DNA of 64,000 bases from Paraconiothyrium sp. Pb-2020 (GCA_022419385.1 JAJUBI010000003.1:2852001-2916000); one strand, 5' to 3'; shown: positions 25,201 through 35,429, counted from the first letter of the stretch. Notes: generated from the sequence alone by a model not told the origin. Numbers and translations are program-made.

Positions 25201-25999
25201 GCTCTGTGAATGTAGAGGCGAAGAAAGAAGACGATCCCAGTATAAAGAAGACAATGCGTGGCAACCAAAGCTGCAACTGGACTCCATCAACCCGCGCTTA
25301 TTCTGGGCCGAGGTGTTACACGAAATCCCTGGAAACGTCGACCCGCCGACGGAAGCCGCACCTTCCCCAGATTGTGCATCACATGCCACAAGCCTCTCCA
25401 AGGCTCCGCATCGCGACCACACGGTCCCAGCGATACACCGAACCAACGTTATACCGTAACCTGCCTGAGCTTTCCCATCTGGTCCTGCCTTTCTCTCTTC
25501 ACTGCGCATGGGTTCAGCCTACACCGCCGTAGGCCGGAGGTATTGCGTCTCCAGTATCATTGCTCAACATTCTACGGGCAACAACTTGGAGTACTCGCAA
25601 AAACAGAGGAAAGGAGTCAGCATGAGCTGACCGCGGCTACAGCGGAGGAACAACAACTGAGTATTTCTTATTCGGGGTGCAGTCCGGACGCCCAGGGTCC
25701 ACTGTCAATCGCAACCGATGGCACATGTGCGCATGAGCGCAATCTACAACCATGTATCACTTCACAAGGCGGGCTCGTCTATTAGCTTTCGTACCCCTTT
25801 ATCATATACGACATGAGTGCGAGGAAGTGTACCAGATAACACCCAACGAGCTTTACTCAGAGGACAGAAGCGAAGAAGATAGTAAGACGGAGTCATGAAG
25901 TGGAACAAGTGGCATCTTCTGTGTACAAAGTAAGCCAATAGACTCATAGACGAATAACTTGAGTTGCATACCACTTCAAGGTTGCTTTCGAACGGGTCC
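25201..25999. other. Intergenic: ACAD promoter and GMC 3' flank
   Basis: Separates the 5' end of the acyl-CoA dehydrogenase from the 3' end of the GMC oxidoreductase. Open frames here are short and match nothing known. Confidence 0.6.
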
Positions 26000-27688
26000 T
26001 CACGAGCGTCCAGCGATCAGATCAGCGCACATCTCCGCAAATGCGTAGATAGTACACGATGGCATACCAGCCAGCGGCTCTGGAAACACGCTTGCATCGC
26101 ACACCCTCAGATTGCCACCTTTCATCCCTTGCACCCGGAACTCACTGTCCAGCACATCGCCTAGAGCGCATGTGCCCATGGGGTGTGCAATTGTCTGCAT
26201 GTACTCTTTGACTCTCTCATCAATTTCCTGATCCGAGCTCTCGGTGGTCAAGGCCGGATATCTCGAATCAACAGGCGGTGTCTCCCCATCCAAAACGTCG
26301 GCGAATGGCGGCGTAGACACAAGCGTGAGCGTCATGCGGATCGCGGTGCGAAGTATAAAGCGGTCTGATTCGGTAGACATGAATTCAGGATCGCACACAG
26401 GCTGGTCGGAAGGATTTGACGAACGAAGCGTGACGGTGCCTCTCGAAAGCGGAAGCAAATTAAGCGCCGTGATGGCGATGTGTTTGCCATCTCCGACCAC
26501 AATCTCGGGGCTGTATGCACTCAGGTCTGCAAGGATGGGAAAATAGAATGGAAGGAGCATGAAGTGGCATCTCTTGTCCCTTAGATGAGGATGCTGCTCT
26601 CCATCTCCGCTAGATAGGACCCTTCCCTTATCCGCAGCAAGTACCGGCGCGAGCGCAGAAGGCGATATGTGCGAGAAGAGATTGAATTCCCATGGAAAAC
26701 CCTGCCCGTATTCAGGACGCATAGTGCCGTCGAAAGGAAGCGCGAAGCCTTTGGTAGGGTCTTTCAGCTTGTAGTATTGCGTCACGCACGCATGGTCGAA
26801 TAGATTCTTTCCCACCAATGGAGCATCGATGTGGACTTCGATATCATGCTTTTTGAGCTCCTCCCGCGGTCCAATCCCAGAAAGCATGAGAAGCTGCGGC
26901 GATCGCTGTGCACCACAAGCCACGATAATTTCTTTGCGAGCGAACAATCGCTCTCCGGTGAACAGTTCCACACCAGTTGCGCTCATTCTCTTACCGTCAA
27001 TCAGGATTTTCGCGACGGGAGACTCGCATCGCACATCCACCTTCGAAAGATCATACACGCGCGCGCTATGCTGCCTTTCCGAGCTGGACTCCGATGTCTT
27101 GCGAAAACACTGCACCAGATCTACCAAACCCGTCGTGTCGCCTTTTGTAGCATTCGGGTTGTACTTGAATCCGATTTTGTTCGCTGCCTCTTGGATGTAC
27201 GGTCGCAACGGATATTTCCTCCCACCTACTGTATGCAACGGCCCCTCAAATCCATGAAACTCCACATCCGCCTTTTCGTCATACCATTTTTCTGCCTTCT
27301 TGAAGTATTTGACCATGTTCTTGAACCTGAATCGGGCATGCCCCGCCCGCTCCGCGATCAAATCATAATCTGTGCTACTAGCACGCATCCAGACACCTAC
27401 ATTCCCCCCGGATGAGCCCGACAGCATACGCCCTGCCAGATTGAGTATTTGTCGATCATTGCAATGCTTCTGCGGAGTCGTGGAGTAGTCGATAAGTAAG
27501 CCCTCGCCGATCAGGTCGAAGATCTTTGAAGGAACGGTGACTTTGGGATGCATGATAGCATTGGGGCCTGCCTCTAGGAGGAGCACTTTCTTGTCTGGCA
27601 AGTATGAAGAGAGGCGCGAGGCGATCGGAATGCCTGCTGTGCCTCCGCCAACTATAATGTAATCGAAGCGCTGCGTCTTGTCTGACAT
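26000..27688 (-). CDS. GMC-family FAD oxidoreductase
   Basis: Single-exon flavoprotein of 562 residues, the usual length for glucose-methanol-choline oxidoreductases, which oxidise alcohols or sugars using FAD. The start chosen is the ATG at 27688, giving MSDKTQRFDYIIVGGGTAG; the frame stays open upstream but without an ATG. The dinucleotide-binding GGGTAG motif, the LLLEAG glutamate that binds the ADP ribose, the GSSGGN signature near residues 90-95, the second signature GAQRSPQLLMLSGIGP, and the C-terminal AHPMGTCALG with the catalytic histidine are all visible. The second catalytic position near the C-terminus, normally Asn or His before Pro, appears to be Met (AGMPSCTIYA). No signal peptide is apparent, so it is probably intracellular. 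Substrate unknown. Confidence 0.92.
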   Translation of the reverse strand: MSDKTQRFDYIIVGGGTAGIPIASRLSSYLPDKKVLLLEAGPNAIMHPKVTVPSKIFDLIGEGLLIDYSTTPQKHCNDRQILNLAGRMLSGSSGGNVGVWMRASSTDYDLIAERAGHARFRFKNMVKYFKKAEKWYDEKADVEFHGFEGPLHTVGGRKYPLRPYIQEAANKIGFKYNPNATKGDTTGLVDLVQCFRKTSESSSERQHSARVYDLSKVDVRCESPVAKILIDGKRMSATGVELFTGERLFARKEIIVACGAQRSPQLLMLSGIGPREELKKHDIEVHIDAPLVGKNLFDHACVTQYYKLKDPTKGFALPFDGTMRPEYGQGFPWEFNLFSHISPSALAPVLAADKGRVLSSGDGEQHPHLRDKRCHFMLLPFYFPILADLSAYSPEIVVGDGKHIAITALNLLPLSRGTVTLRSSNPSDQPVCDPEFMSTESDRFILRTAIRMTLTLVSTPPFADVLDGETPPVDSRYPALTTESSDQEIDERVKEYMQTIAHPMGTCALGDVLDSEFRVQGMKGGNLRVCDASVFPEPLAGMPSCTIYAFAEMCADLIAGRS

Positions 27689-28278
27689 AGCGCAGTTGAG
27701 CGGCTCAAGCAGAGGACTTCGCAAGATTTTGGTCGAGCAGGTTTATTGTTAGGTATGTGGAAAGCTGACTGTAGGATACTCGATGTCTAACATTTCATAC
27801 GTGCGTAAATCGCGCATGCGTACGTATAGATTTACGGTAGTAATAATATATTAATTGACCGGTAAAGGAACCGAGGGCACCTTGTCTCACATAATTGTGG
27901 CTCGTGTATGTACTCCTTTGAGGGCTACACTTCAGTTGTACCTCGTTCAAGTGGAGAGCTGCTAATCACTGCGGGGTATGTGGGGCTCCATAAGCACCTC
28001 ATTGTGGCTAGCTATGTATGCTCGGAAGTAGTTCACCGATGATAGTCTTACAAGTAAGCGGACCGGAGCTGTGACCGTCCTGGATGGATGGCAAACCAGA
28101 TGTAAGGCCTCCTTAGTCACCTTCTTGGTTATAGGTGTTTGGGAATAGCACTCTCTGTAGACGTTAAATCTTGATGGTAACAAACCTCCTCGTAGTGTTG
28201 ACATAGACAGTATATATATATATCCAGATGTAATGTACAGGAACATATGGCAAGACGTTGCTCCTCAACGCTCGAAGC
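27689..28278. other. Intergenic: GMC promoter and SDR 3' flank
   Basis: AT-richer than its neighbours. Contains an inverted repeat at 27804-27836 and a TA-dinucleotide run near 28210-28222. No gene is supported. Confidence 0.55.
27804..27836. repeat. Inverted repeat upstream of the GMC gene
   Basis: Perfect 8-base arms CGTAAATC and GATTTACG enclose 17 bases. It lies 116 bases upstream of the GMC start codon. A cruciform or a binding site for a dimeric regulator is possible; function unknown. Confidence 0.5.
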
Positions 28279-29235
28279 TTAGAGATCCCACTTAGACACA
28301 GGAACGTGTTCGCCTCCGAACGGATAGCCAATCATTCCCACACTATACTTGTTGGTCTGTTCAATCTCCTTGGCCTGAGCCTTGAGCTCGTCGACATCCC
28401 AGTTCGTCCACAGAAACTTACCCTTGAGGAAGTTAGATTCCGTGCTGGCGAGCCAAACATTGAAGCTTGCGGGAAGAGAGACTAGCACACGGTTAGTCCG
28501 AATATAGACCTCCCCTGGAAATGAAGACTTGCCGTGATCCTCATAGTTCATAGCCTTGACACCCCCAGCTTTCTTGTTCATATCCGTGTCCACAACGCCA
28601 GGTTGAATCGAATACACACTGAACCCTGGATTGTTGAATTGCACCAGCTGCCAAAGGCGCACGTTCGCCCATTTGCCTACCGTATATGATGCAAACCCAT
28701 CGAAATAGTTCACATGAGCTGCATTAGAGTTCACGTCGATGGCCGTCGCATCAGGCGCAGCTCGTAGGACAAAAGCCCTTGCTACATTCCAAGCCATAGA
28801 GACGTTTGTCATAACGCCAGCCAGATAATCTTCGTCGCTCACGGATAAGAATGCGCCCAAAGGTCCCGTAGCTCCCGCATTGCTGACCACGACGTCTATC
28901 CTCTTTCCTGACTCCACAGGCACGAAGGCCTCGAAAGCGGCGTTGACCTCGTTGGCTTTCGTTACGTCAACGGAGGCTGTGAAAACCTCAACGCTGGGGT
29001 ACCGCTGCTGGATGGAGGCTTTCGTGTCGAGAAGAGGTTGTTCGCGGCGGCCGAGGAGAGCGATTCGAGACGCGCCAGCTTGAACGAAGGCATGTGCTGT
29101 CGCGGCACCAATACCGGTACCACCGCCAGTGATGAGGACGGTCTTGCCCCTCTGGCTTAGCTCGGGTCGAGTAGGGGAGATGGATGGGTAGGCGGTGGAG
29201 TGAAATTTCTTTGTTGGGGAAGGAAAGGGAGGCAT
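28279..29235 (-). CDS. Short-chain dehydrogenase/reductase (SDR)
   Basis: NAD(P)-dependent oxidoreductase of the classical SDR fold. It starts at the ATG at 29235, although the frame stays open upstream into a Ser/Thr-rich stretch that is probably 5' UTR. Motifs: cofactor-binding TGGGTGIG, VVSNAG, a serine in VNSNAAH, and the catalytic YTVGK (Tyr-x3-Lys). Read straight through it gives 318 residues, but 28482-28532 is better read as a 51-nt GC-AG intron (donor G/GCAAGT, branch CTAAC, acceptor GTGCTAG). Removing it gives 301 residues and joins EDH to VSLPASFNVWLAS. Exons are then 29235-28533 and 28481-28279. Substrate unknown. It is divergently arranged with the zinc-finger regulator starting at 29781, which suggests co-regulation. 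Confidence 0.88.
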   Translation of the reverse strand: MPPFPSPTKKFHSTAYPSISPTRPELSQRGKTVLITGGGTGIGAATAHAFVQAGASRIALLGRREQPLLDTKASIQQRYPSVEVFTASVDVTKANEVNAAFEAFVPVESGKRIDVVVSNAGATGPLGAFLSVSDEDYLAGVMTNVSMAWNVARAFVLRAAPDATAIDVNSNAAHVNYFDGFASYTVGKWANVRLWQLVQFNNPGFSVYSIQPGVVDTDMNKKAGGVKAMNYEDHGKSSFPGEVYIRTNRVLVSLPASFNVWLASTESNFLKGKFLWTNWDVDELKAQAKEIEQTNKYSVGMIGYPFGGEHVPVSKWDL

Positions 29236-29780
29236 GATGCTAGAATGCAACAGATTCTTAATGATTGATATGGATATGTGATGAGACAGGCTGAGAACTC
29301 GTGTAGTAGGGTTGGTCGTTGTTGGAATGAGCTGCTCGGGTGACGAGGTGCTCTTTATATACATTGAGTCGGTGCATGACGAAGTCGATATTTCCAATTA
29401 TTGATGCGAGGTTCGTCCAGTATCTATGTGGTTGGTGTCAATCGGAGTGTACATAGTGTAGCAACACGCTGTTTCTCGAGTGTCACGGACTCCGTGCTTG
29501 CTAGGCATGGACTCGGTTGAACAGATACAGCTCGGTTGGATCCGAGCTCGCATGCGCATTCGTTAGGGTGCAGATCACGCGAGCAACAATTGCTGGTGTA
29601 CTGTGCGAATCGATGCGGAAGATCACACAATGGTCCTGTCTTCTACAAAGTGTACCGCCCGGCTAGGCACGGCTAGGCCTCATCAGGCGGAGTGGCGCTG
29701 ACAAACCCAATCATGCCTTAGAAGCAATGACTTCAACGTTGAGTCTCGAAACTGTAAAGTACTGCCAAAGACATCCGAGC
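29236..29780. promoter_or_regulatory. Divergent promoter between SDR and zinc-finger regulator
   Basis: A 545-bp head-to-head intergenic region. It holds a tandem motif CGGCTAGGC at 29660-29668 and again at 29670-29678, a 10-base period or about one helical turn. CGG half-sites are typical targets of Zn(II)2Cys6 regulators, so this is a candidate site for the adjacent factor. A second, separate repeat lies at 29643-29659. Function is inferred. Confidence 0.45.
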
Positions 29781-31502
29781 ATGTCAAAAATGTTCGAAGG
29801 AGCTGCCCCATTGGTTTTACGGTGCGAGCTCTGTAACAAGCCCTTTGACAAGCGTAAGTGAGGGCTGCACAATGCCGAGAGACTGTATATTTACAGGACA
29901 GACGGGTGCTAATGCGAAATTCAAATGTCAGCATCGACATTGAAGAGACATGGCTACTATTGTAGGTCTCGAAGAGTTGGAAATACTACTCGTCTGCGTT
30001 CCTGCATTGCCTGTGCAAAGGGGAAAGCGCGTTGCGACAACAGACGCCCGGAGTGTTCGCGATGCTTGGCTAAGTCCTCTGAATGCCATTACCCCGCAAC
30101 TCCGCGCGAAGGTACGGGGACTGAAACACCTTCTCCGCAAGTAGCGGCAGATTCTCTTGGTTCCCATTCCTCCCCGGAAGCCAATAATGCTGGAGGCATC
30201 CCTCTCGGCGCCTTCACTGCCACACCTACCTCAGGCATCGATAACTTCGGCTGGGGAGGCCCTGAGATCGATTTCACGGATTTTCTGAATTCCCCGATCA
30301 TTGATGTGGATACCGACGTTATCCCAGGAACCCGCGAGGGTTCTTTAGTACGCCGTTCCACTCCTTCAACAAGCACAACAATTCGAATGCCAGACATCTC
30401 CATCTCAGCTGCACTGAATTTCTCGATACCCCCAATGGCGACGGATAGTCGCTCACTCGTACTAAAATCCAAGTCCAGACCCGGAGCTCACAGAGTAGTC
30501 ACCCTCATCCTACACACCCTGAAATCCTATCCGCAGATGATGCTACGCGACGGCACTCTTCCGCCGTACATCCACTCATACCTACTTTCGTCTAATTTTG
30601 AGAGCAACGACATGGAGTCATTGCACAATTGTGTTAGCTTGGTGCATATGATCAGTCACAAAGTGCAGAGAAGTCGAAAATTGTTTTGGAAGAATGTACG
30701 CTCAGAGTGTGAGCGGATGCTCGCTGAGGTACGTAATGCTTGAATTTGTTGTCGTAAATTGTAGCTGATAGCTGCTAGCCTGACAAGTCCAATACTTGGA
30801 AGCTCCTCGCAGCGATGCACGCTTTGAGCATATACATCCTCCTGCGCATAAGCGAAGGCGAGACCGAACTCAACAATTTCGATCACTTGATGCTTACAAC
30901 CATGACTGTAAGGTCACTTCGACTCCGACTTCATGTAACGAGCACTAATTAGAAGCTTATAGGTAACAGCCACCCACCTCGCACGTAGTGACCTCACTTA
31001 TACGCCCAACATCCACTTATGCGATACCCACGCTTGCTGGCTTGAGTGGCTGTATATGGAATCCCGACGCCGGCTCGGAATTGTCTTCCGCGTCATAAAT
31101 CTGATCCTATATTTCGATCCCGGCGCAATGTGCTCACTACAGTCTAATCTTGTTCTAGCACCGCTTCCGGCGAAGAAAGAACTATGGGAGGCACAAAATG
31201 CACTTGCATGGTACGCCCTAGTCCCTGCTCAACACTGTAGTCTTGTTCGCGTTCCTGCGTGACTGTGACTGAGCCTTGACAGGAAAGCCGAGCGCGACAA
31301 ACAACCTTTGCCACGTACCGCGTTTGGTTTGGCTACGAACGGCGAGCTGGTGAGGCTAGATGAGATGGATTTGTACGGTGGATACGGGACAATCGATGCA
31401 AAGGATAAAGACGAGAATTCAGAGCAGAATTGGGAAGAGTGGTGTTCGGGGATGGATTCCTTCGGTGGACTTGTCATGCTGGCCGCTTCTTTAGTCGGCT
31501 GA
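29781..31502 (+). CDS. C2HC zinc finger + Zn(II)2Cys6 transcription factor
   Basis: Fungal DNA-binding regulator. Exons: 29781-29853, 29932-30728, 30779-30907, 30963-31210 and 31283-31502, giving 488 residues with all junctions in frame. The first intron splits a C2HC-type finger: CELCNKPFDK on exon 1 continues as PSTLKRHGYYC on exon 2 (Cys-x2-Cys-x12-His-x3-Cys). A Zn2Cys6 binuclear cluster follows (CIACAKGKARC ... CSRC ... C with 2-6-6-2-6 spacing). The middle is Ser/Pro/Thr-rich. The C-terminal half carries the helical region common to this family: AAMHALSIYILLR, WLEWLYMESRRRLGIVFRV, LAPLPAKKELWEA. It sits head-to-head with the SDR gene, a common layout for pathway-specific regulators. An alternative start at 29790 would remove three residues. 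Confidence 0.9.
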
Positions 31503-31957
31503 TCAAGAGATGCTGTAAGAAAGCCTTTAACAGGTAGCATCCAAGACAGATCTTGCTGCCTCTCAGTCCGAGCCTCCTATTCTGTTGATTTACCAATGTC
31601 TTTGATGACCTTGAAATTCGGCCGACGGTGAACAGTACATCGAATGTGACCGGTTCGGGTGTACAGATTGGGGTTGGAAAGAACATGGTTTAGGAGGGAA
31701 CATAATGTCCATTTTGCATGGGGATCTGTATGTGAGGATGGAGGAGGGCCGTTGGCGGTGACAAAAATGCAGGCTGGCACGCCACCTGGAGTAAGGCTGA
31801 AAATGCTGTAATGGCAAAGCATATGATATTTTTCGTAGCTTTGTTGGCAAGTTGGTTCTTCGGAGGACTTGTCATGAGTACGTAACGCAGCAAGCGCATT
31901 GCCATGGTTAACGATGTTCAAAATTGTATGTCTTTCGCTCTAGGTTCCGATTCTAAC
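31503..31957. other. Convergent 3' intergenic region
   Basis: Lies between the 3' ends of the zinc-finger regulator and SCP2. Short frames only; no gene is supported. Confidence 0.6.
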
Positions 31958-32492
31958 CTACAATTTCGCGCTTGTCTGCGCCTTCTTTAGGATCGGTTCC
32001 ATCTTCGTCGCCTTCATGACATCACCCTTTACCTTCAACTTTCCGCTCATGAACAGCTTCTGTGCGTTTGCTTTTCCAGTAACGAGCTTTCCGAAGTTCT
32101 CGTCGCTCAATGATAATGTGACCGATGCCTTCTTGGGTGGTGCGCCCTTGCCAACTTCTCCACTCTCCTTCAGATCGATGTACCAGGACTCCGTTGCGCC
32201 CGATGCATTTTTTAGATCGAAGGCGAAGATAGCATTGCCCTTCTTGATGGCGTCTTTACGCCCGGCTTCGTCATTCTTGAGTGATGAGGCGATGGCGTCG
32301 AAGGCGGCGGAGGAGGGAAACGCATCTAGAAATGGTGTCAGCATCTACGCAAACTTGAGCTGAAGAATCTCGTGCGTGAATCGAAACCGAGGTGGGTTAA
32401 TAGCCAGGGCTGCTTGATAGAATCCACCAGCGTGTTTCTCCCAAGTATTCATCCTACTTCTAGGGGTGCAACGTACCTGATTTGAGAGACAT
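31958..32492 (-). CDS. Sterol carrier protein 2 domain protein, peroxisomal
   Basis: Single-domain SCP2 protein of 127 residues. The family binds sterols, fatty acids and fatty acyl-CoAs and in fungi usually works in peroxisomes. Exon 1 is only 16 nt (32492-32477, MSLKS plus one base); exon 2 is 32325-31958, after a 151-nt intron that is long for this window. The body shows KKGNAIFAFDLKNASG, SWYIDLKESG, the SCP2 hallmark ASVTLSLSDENFGKLVTGK, and LFMSGKLKVKGDVMKA. The last three residues, AKL, are a plausible PTS1 peroxisomal targeting tripeptide. It is divergent from the MFS transporter at 33837. A role in peroxisomal beta-oxidation alongside the nearby oxidoreductases is possible but inferred. 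Confidence 0.92.
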
Positions 32493-33836
32493 GGTGTGCC
32501 AGAGGACTTTCCTGTATAGCTACGTAGCTTCGATTGTGTGTATCGCGTGCGCGGGTGGTGATTGTGACGCTTCGACAGACTGGACGTGTTATACAACAGG
32601 TGTCAATGGATCCCTAGGAATAATGCCTACCTGAGAGGCCGAGCAAGCTTGTGACAGTGGCTAGGTCATCGAGTCGGAGCGGGTGGAATCCGGGGTAGCA
32701 TGTGAATCCATGCGTTCGCCAAGTGCGCTAACGAAGATGCCGAGGTTGTGACCATAGGCACGTGGCTTTGGGCAAACCTTGGAAAGCTCGTCCATTCGGA
32801 AGGTCTAAAAACCTCAATCTGCGGTGCAAGTTATTGTGTACGATCAATATGAAGAAAGCCGATGGTGTTGGCGTGTTGAAGATTGACAGCAGAGCATCAC
32901 GAAACTCAAGGAATAGTGAGAGGTTAATAGTCGTGACAATTCTTATCATGGTATGGATTCGAAGCCAAAGATGTAAGACACAGCCTGGTCTTAAAAACCG
33001 TAATGGTGGATGAAGCTACCGGCCACATTCGATCCCCCCATGATATCTAGGTACTGTAAGCAAGATAATCTTCTTCTTCGAATCTTGGAATGTTCAAGTG
33101 AGCCGAGCTCCGCCTTCCATCCCATCACCGAGCGACCACCGACTGGCGAGTAGAACTTCGCAATCTCATAACTGCCTGTGGAACGACAGTCACGAAGGTG
33201 AAGCCTAACTTTCTGTGTTGTTGATAGCTTTACATCACCAGCCAGCATTTCAGAGACGCGTTGGCTTTGGTTCTATGTGCAGAAAGGTTCGACTGACTTC
33301 ATCACGCGTGACGACCCAATAGTACGGCCTTAAACTTGCACAGCGGAGCTGCAGATTTGGCCTGAAAGGTGATCTTTAAGCTGTTTATCATGCGCACGTT
33401 TCCCTTCAGCACATAGCTTTGATTCTCGTGCAAAGTCCGAACGGCACTCCTGCGCAAGGCGGAACCCACTTCTATGACGTTCTTGGCGAAAATTCTACCA
33501 CAACGTTACGACCACATCGACGACATGCTTGGTAAGAATGGCGATATGTCCGAATTGACACAAGTCTAGATTGACTGTTTCGAATCGATCTAATGTTCGA
33601 TTACTAAGGTATTCCACGTAGCCGCCAGCAATTTAGTGGTGTGTGCTTTTGAGGTCTTCTACATCGTTCACGCCTATCGTGGCTTACGAATCACAAAGCG
33701 TTGCACTAAATGTGTCTCTAACAAAATCAGAGTGATTTCTCTGATCGACTTGCTGTCTCATTCTTTTTTTTCTTTCTACCACTGGTTCCCCCAGTCAACC
33801 AACTACGATCAGCAACGTATTGAGACTGCACTCAGG
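32493..33836. promoter_or_regulatory. Divergent region between SCP2 and MFS transporter
   Basis: About 1.3 kb head-to-head region. No convincing gene. The frame of the transporter is open upstream to about 33636 without an ATG, so that part is taken as 5' UTR. A T-rich pyrimidine tract at about 33760-33800 precedes the start codon, as is common in fungal promoters. Confidence 0.5.
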
Positions 33837-35429
33837 ATGTGGATACTCATGCAGAACCGTGCTCTGAGAAACGAAGCACGAAGATGCCTTCAAGGTATTA
33901 AAGACATCGAACAAGGAAGCGATTCCACGCCCAATATGAACGGTCCAGAGAAAGAGCTTTACAGCCAAATATCAGGAATCACAATCAAGCTCAATGACGA
34001 CAGCACGAAGAACTACGTTGTGTCCTGGTATTCCGAAACCGACCCTCAGAACCCTCACAACTGGTCTAGACTCCATCGTATAAAGACTACATGCCTCCTG
34101 ATCCTCATCGCTTTTGTCGTCACAGCTGGTTCCAGTATCGACTCGGCTGTTCAAGAGGCTGCAGCCACAGATTTTGGCGTGGCACCCGTGACAGAGGCAT
34201 TAGGGGGAACAGGTATCTTCTTGATCGGCTTCGGCATTGGCGCGTTGATTGCGAGCCCTCTGTCCGAGCTATTCGGCCGGTATCTCGTTTACGTCGGTGC
34301 CCTGGCGATCTTTGCAATCTGGACAATGGCGTCTGCGTTGGCACCCAATATTGGTGCGCAGATTGCATTCAGGTTCCTGGCTGGTCTGTCAGGGTCTGCG
34401 CCTCTGACCGTGGCGGGTGGGAGTCTGAGCGACATCTGGAACACCAAGGAGAAGACGTGGGCATTTCCGATGTTTGCAATTGTTGGTTTTGGCGGCCCAA
34501 TTCTGGGTCCCGTCATAGCCGCGTATATTCCAGTGACTGGTGTATTGTCATGGCGATGGGCAGACTGGGTTATTTTGATCGCCACCGGGGTCGTTTTGGT
34601 CTTGGTTCTGGCACTGAAAGAAGAGACATTGGCAGCGCGAATCCTGATGCGTAAGGCGCAGTACTTCCGTCAACTTACTGGAGACGAGCGGTTCAGGGCA
34701 CATGGCGAGCTCGGCGGGGAGACTCTCTTTCGAGTGCTAAAGAAGAACTTCAGTCGTCCATTTGTCCTAGCGCTAGAGCCTATTGTCCTAGCATGTACCC
34801 TCTATCTTACCATTATTTACATTGTTCTTTTCACGTTCCTGGACGGTTACGCATACATCTTTGAGAAGACCTACGGCATCCACACTGGGCTGAGCAACAT
34901 CATCTTCGTCGGTCTCTTCATCGGTGTGCTGCTGCAGCTGATCACGGTCCCTTTTATTGTACGGAAGACCAACAAGCAACTCGCACGAGACGGCGACAAA
35001 GGTCAAGGAATGAAGCTAAATCGCGAATCACGCCTCCTCTTCGCCATGTACAGTGCTCCTCTCATACCGATCGGCCTTTTCTGGATGGCGTGGACAGATT
35101 ACCCTTCGATATCAATCTGGAGCCCTATCCTGGCATCCGTCATGATTGGAGCCGGCATCATCTCGATTTTCTTGAGTGCATACATGTACATTATCGATGC
35201 ATACGAAGTCAATGCAGCGAGTGCGCTGACATTCGTCGCACTCATCAGGTACCTAGCTGCTGGTGGAATGACTGTAGTTGGCGTGCCAATGTACGAAAAT
35301 CTGGGCCCGCATTATACGCTGACGATTTTGGCCTGTATCAGCGCTGCAGCGGTACCAATCCCGTATGTGCTGTATCAGTTAGGACCAAAGATTCGAGGAA
35401 AGAGCAAGTATGCTATCCAACCAGAATGA
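33837..35429 (+). CDS. MFS transporter, DHA1-like (drug:H+ antiporter)
   Basis: Twelve-helix major facilitator of 530 residues, single exon from the ATG at 33837. The hydrophilic N-terminus (about 75 residues) is followed by NPHNWSRLHR, a stretch usual just before helix 1 in fungal DHA1 carriers. Helix 2 leads into SPLSELFGR (motif A position), helix 4 carries RFLAGLSGSAP, and helix 5 has GGPILGPVIA (motif C-like). A cytoplasmic loop after helix 6 holds LKEETLAARILMRKAQ, the counterpart of the PETY stretch. Helices 7-12 follow. Likely a plasma-membrane proton antiporter exporting a small hydrophobic compound or toxicant; substrate unknown. An alternative ATG at 33852 is possible. Its position beside SCP2, a regulator and two oxidoreductases fits an export role for a local pathway, by inference. 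Confidence 0.9.
   Translation: MWILMQNRALRNEARRCLQGIKDIEQGSDSTPNMNGPEKELYSQISGITIKLNDDSTKNYVVSWYSETDPQNPHNWSRLHRIKTTCLLILIAFVVTAGSSIDSAVQEAAATDFGVAPVTEALGGTGIFLIGFGIGALIASPLSELFGRYLVYVGALAIFAIWTMASALAPNIGAQIAFRFLAGLSGSAPLTVAGGSLSDIWNTKEKTWAFPMFAIVGFGGPILGPVIAAYIPVTGVLSWRWADWVILIATGVVLVLVLALKEETLAARILMRKAQYFRQLTGDERFRAHGELGGETLFRVLKKNFSRPFVLALEPIVLACTLYLTIIYIVLFTFLDGYAYIFEKTYGIHTGLSNIIFVGLFIGVLLQLITVPFIVRKTNKQLARDGDKGQGMKLNRESRLLFAMYSAPLIPIGLFWMAWTDYPSISIWSPILASVMIGAGIISIFLSAYMYIIDAYEVNAASALTFVALIRYLAAGGMTVVGVPMYENLGPHYTLTILACISAAAVPIPYVLYQLGPKIRGKSKYAIQPE

Noticed and set aside
27689..27724. Upstream extension of the GMC oxidoreductase
   Set aside because: It would start at TTG. The ATG at 27688 places the FAD motif at the usual distance from the N-terminus.
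29236..29397. 54-residue N-terminal extension of the SDR
   Set aside because: Ser/Thr-rich and unlike an SDR; the ATG at 29235 is the better start. The segment is probably 5' UTR.
33636..33836. N-terminal extension of the MFS transporter
   Set aside because: The frame is open but begins at GTG, with no ATG before 33837; the residues do not look like a transporter N-terminus.
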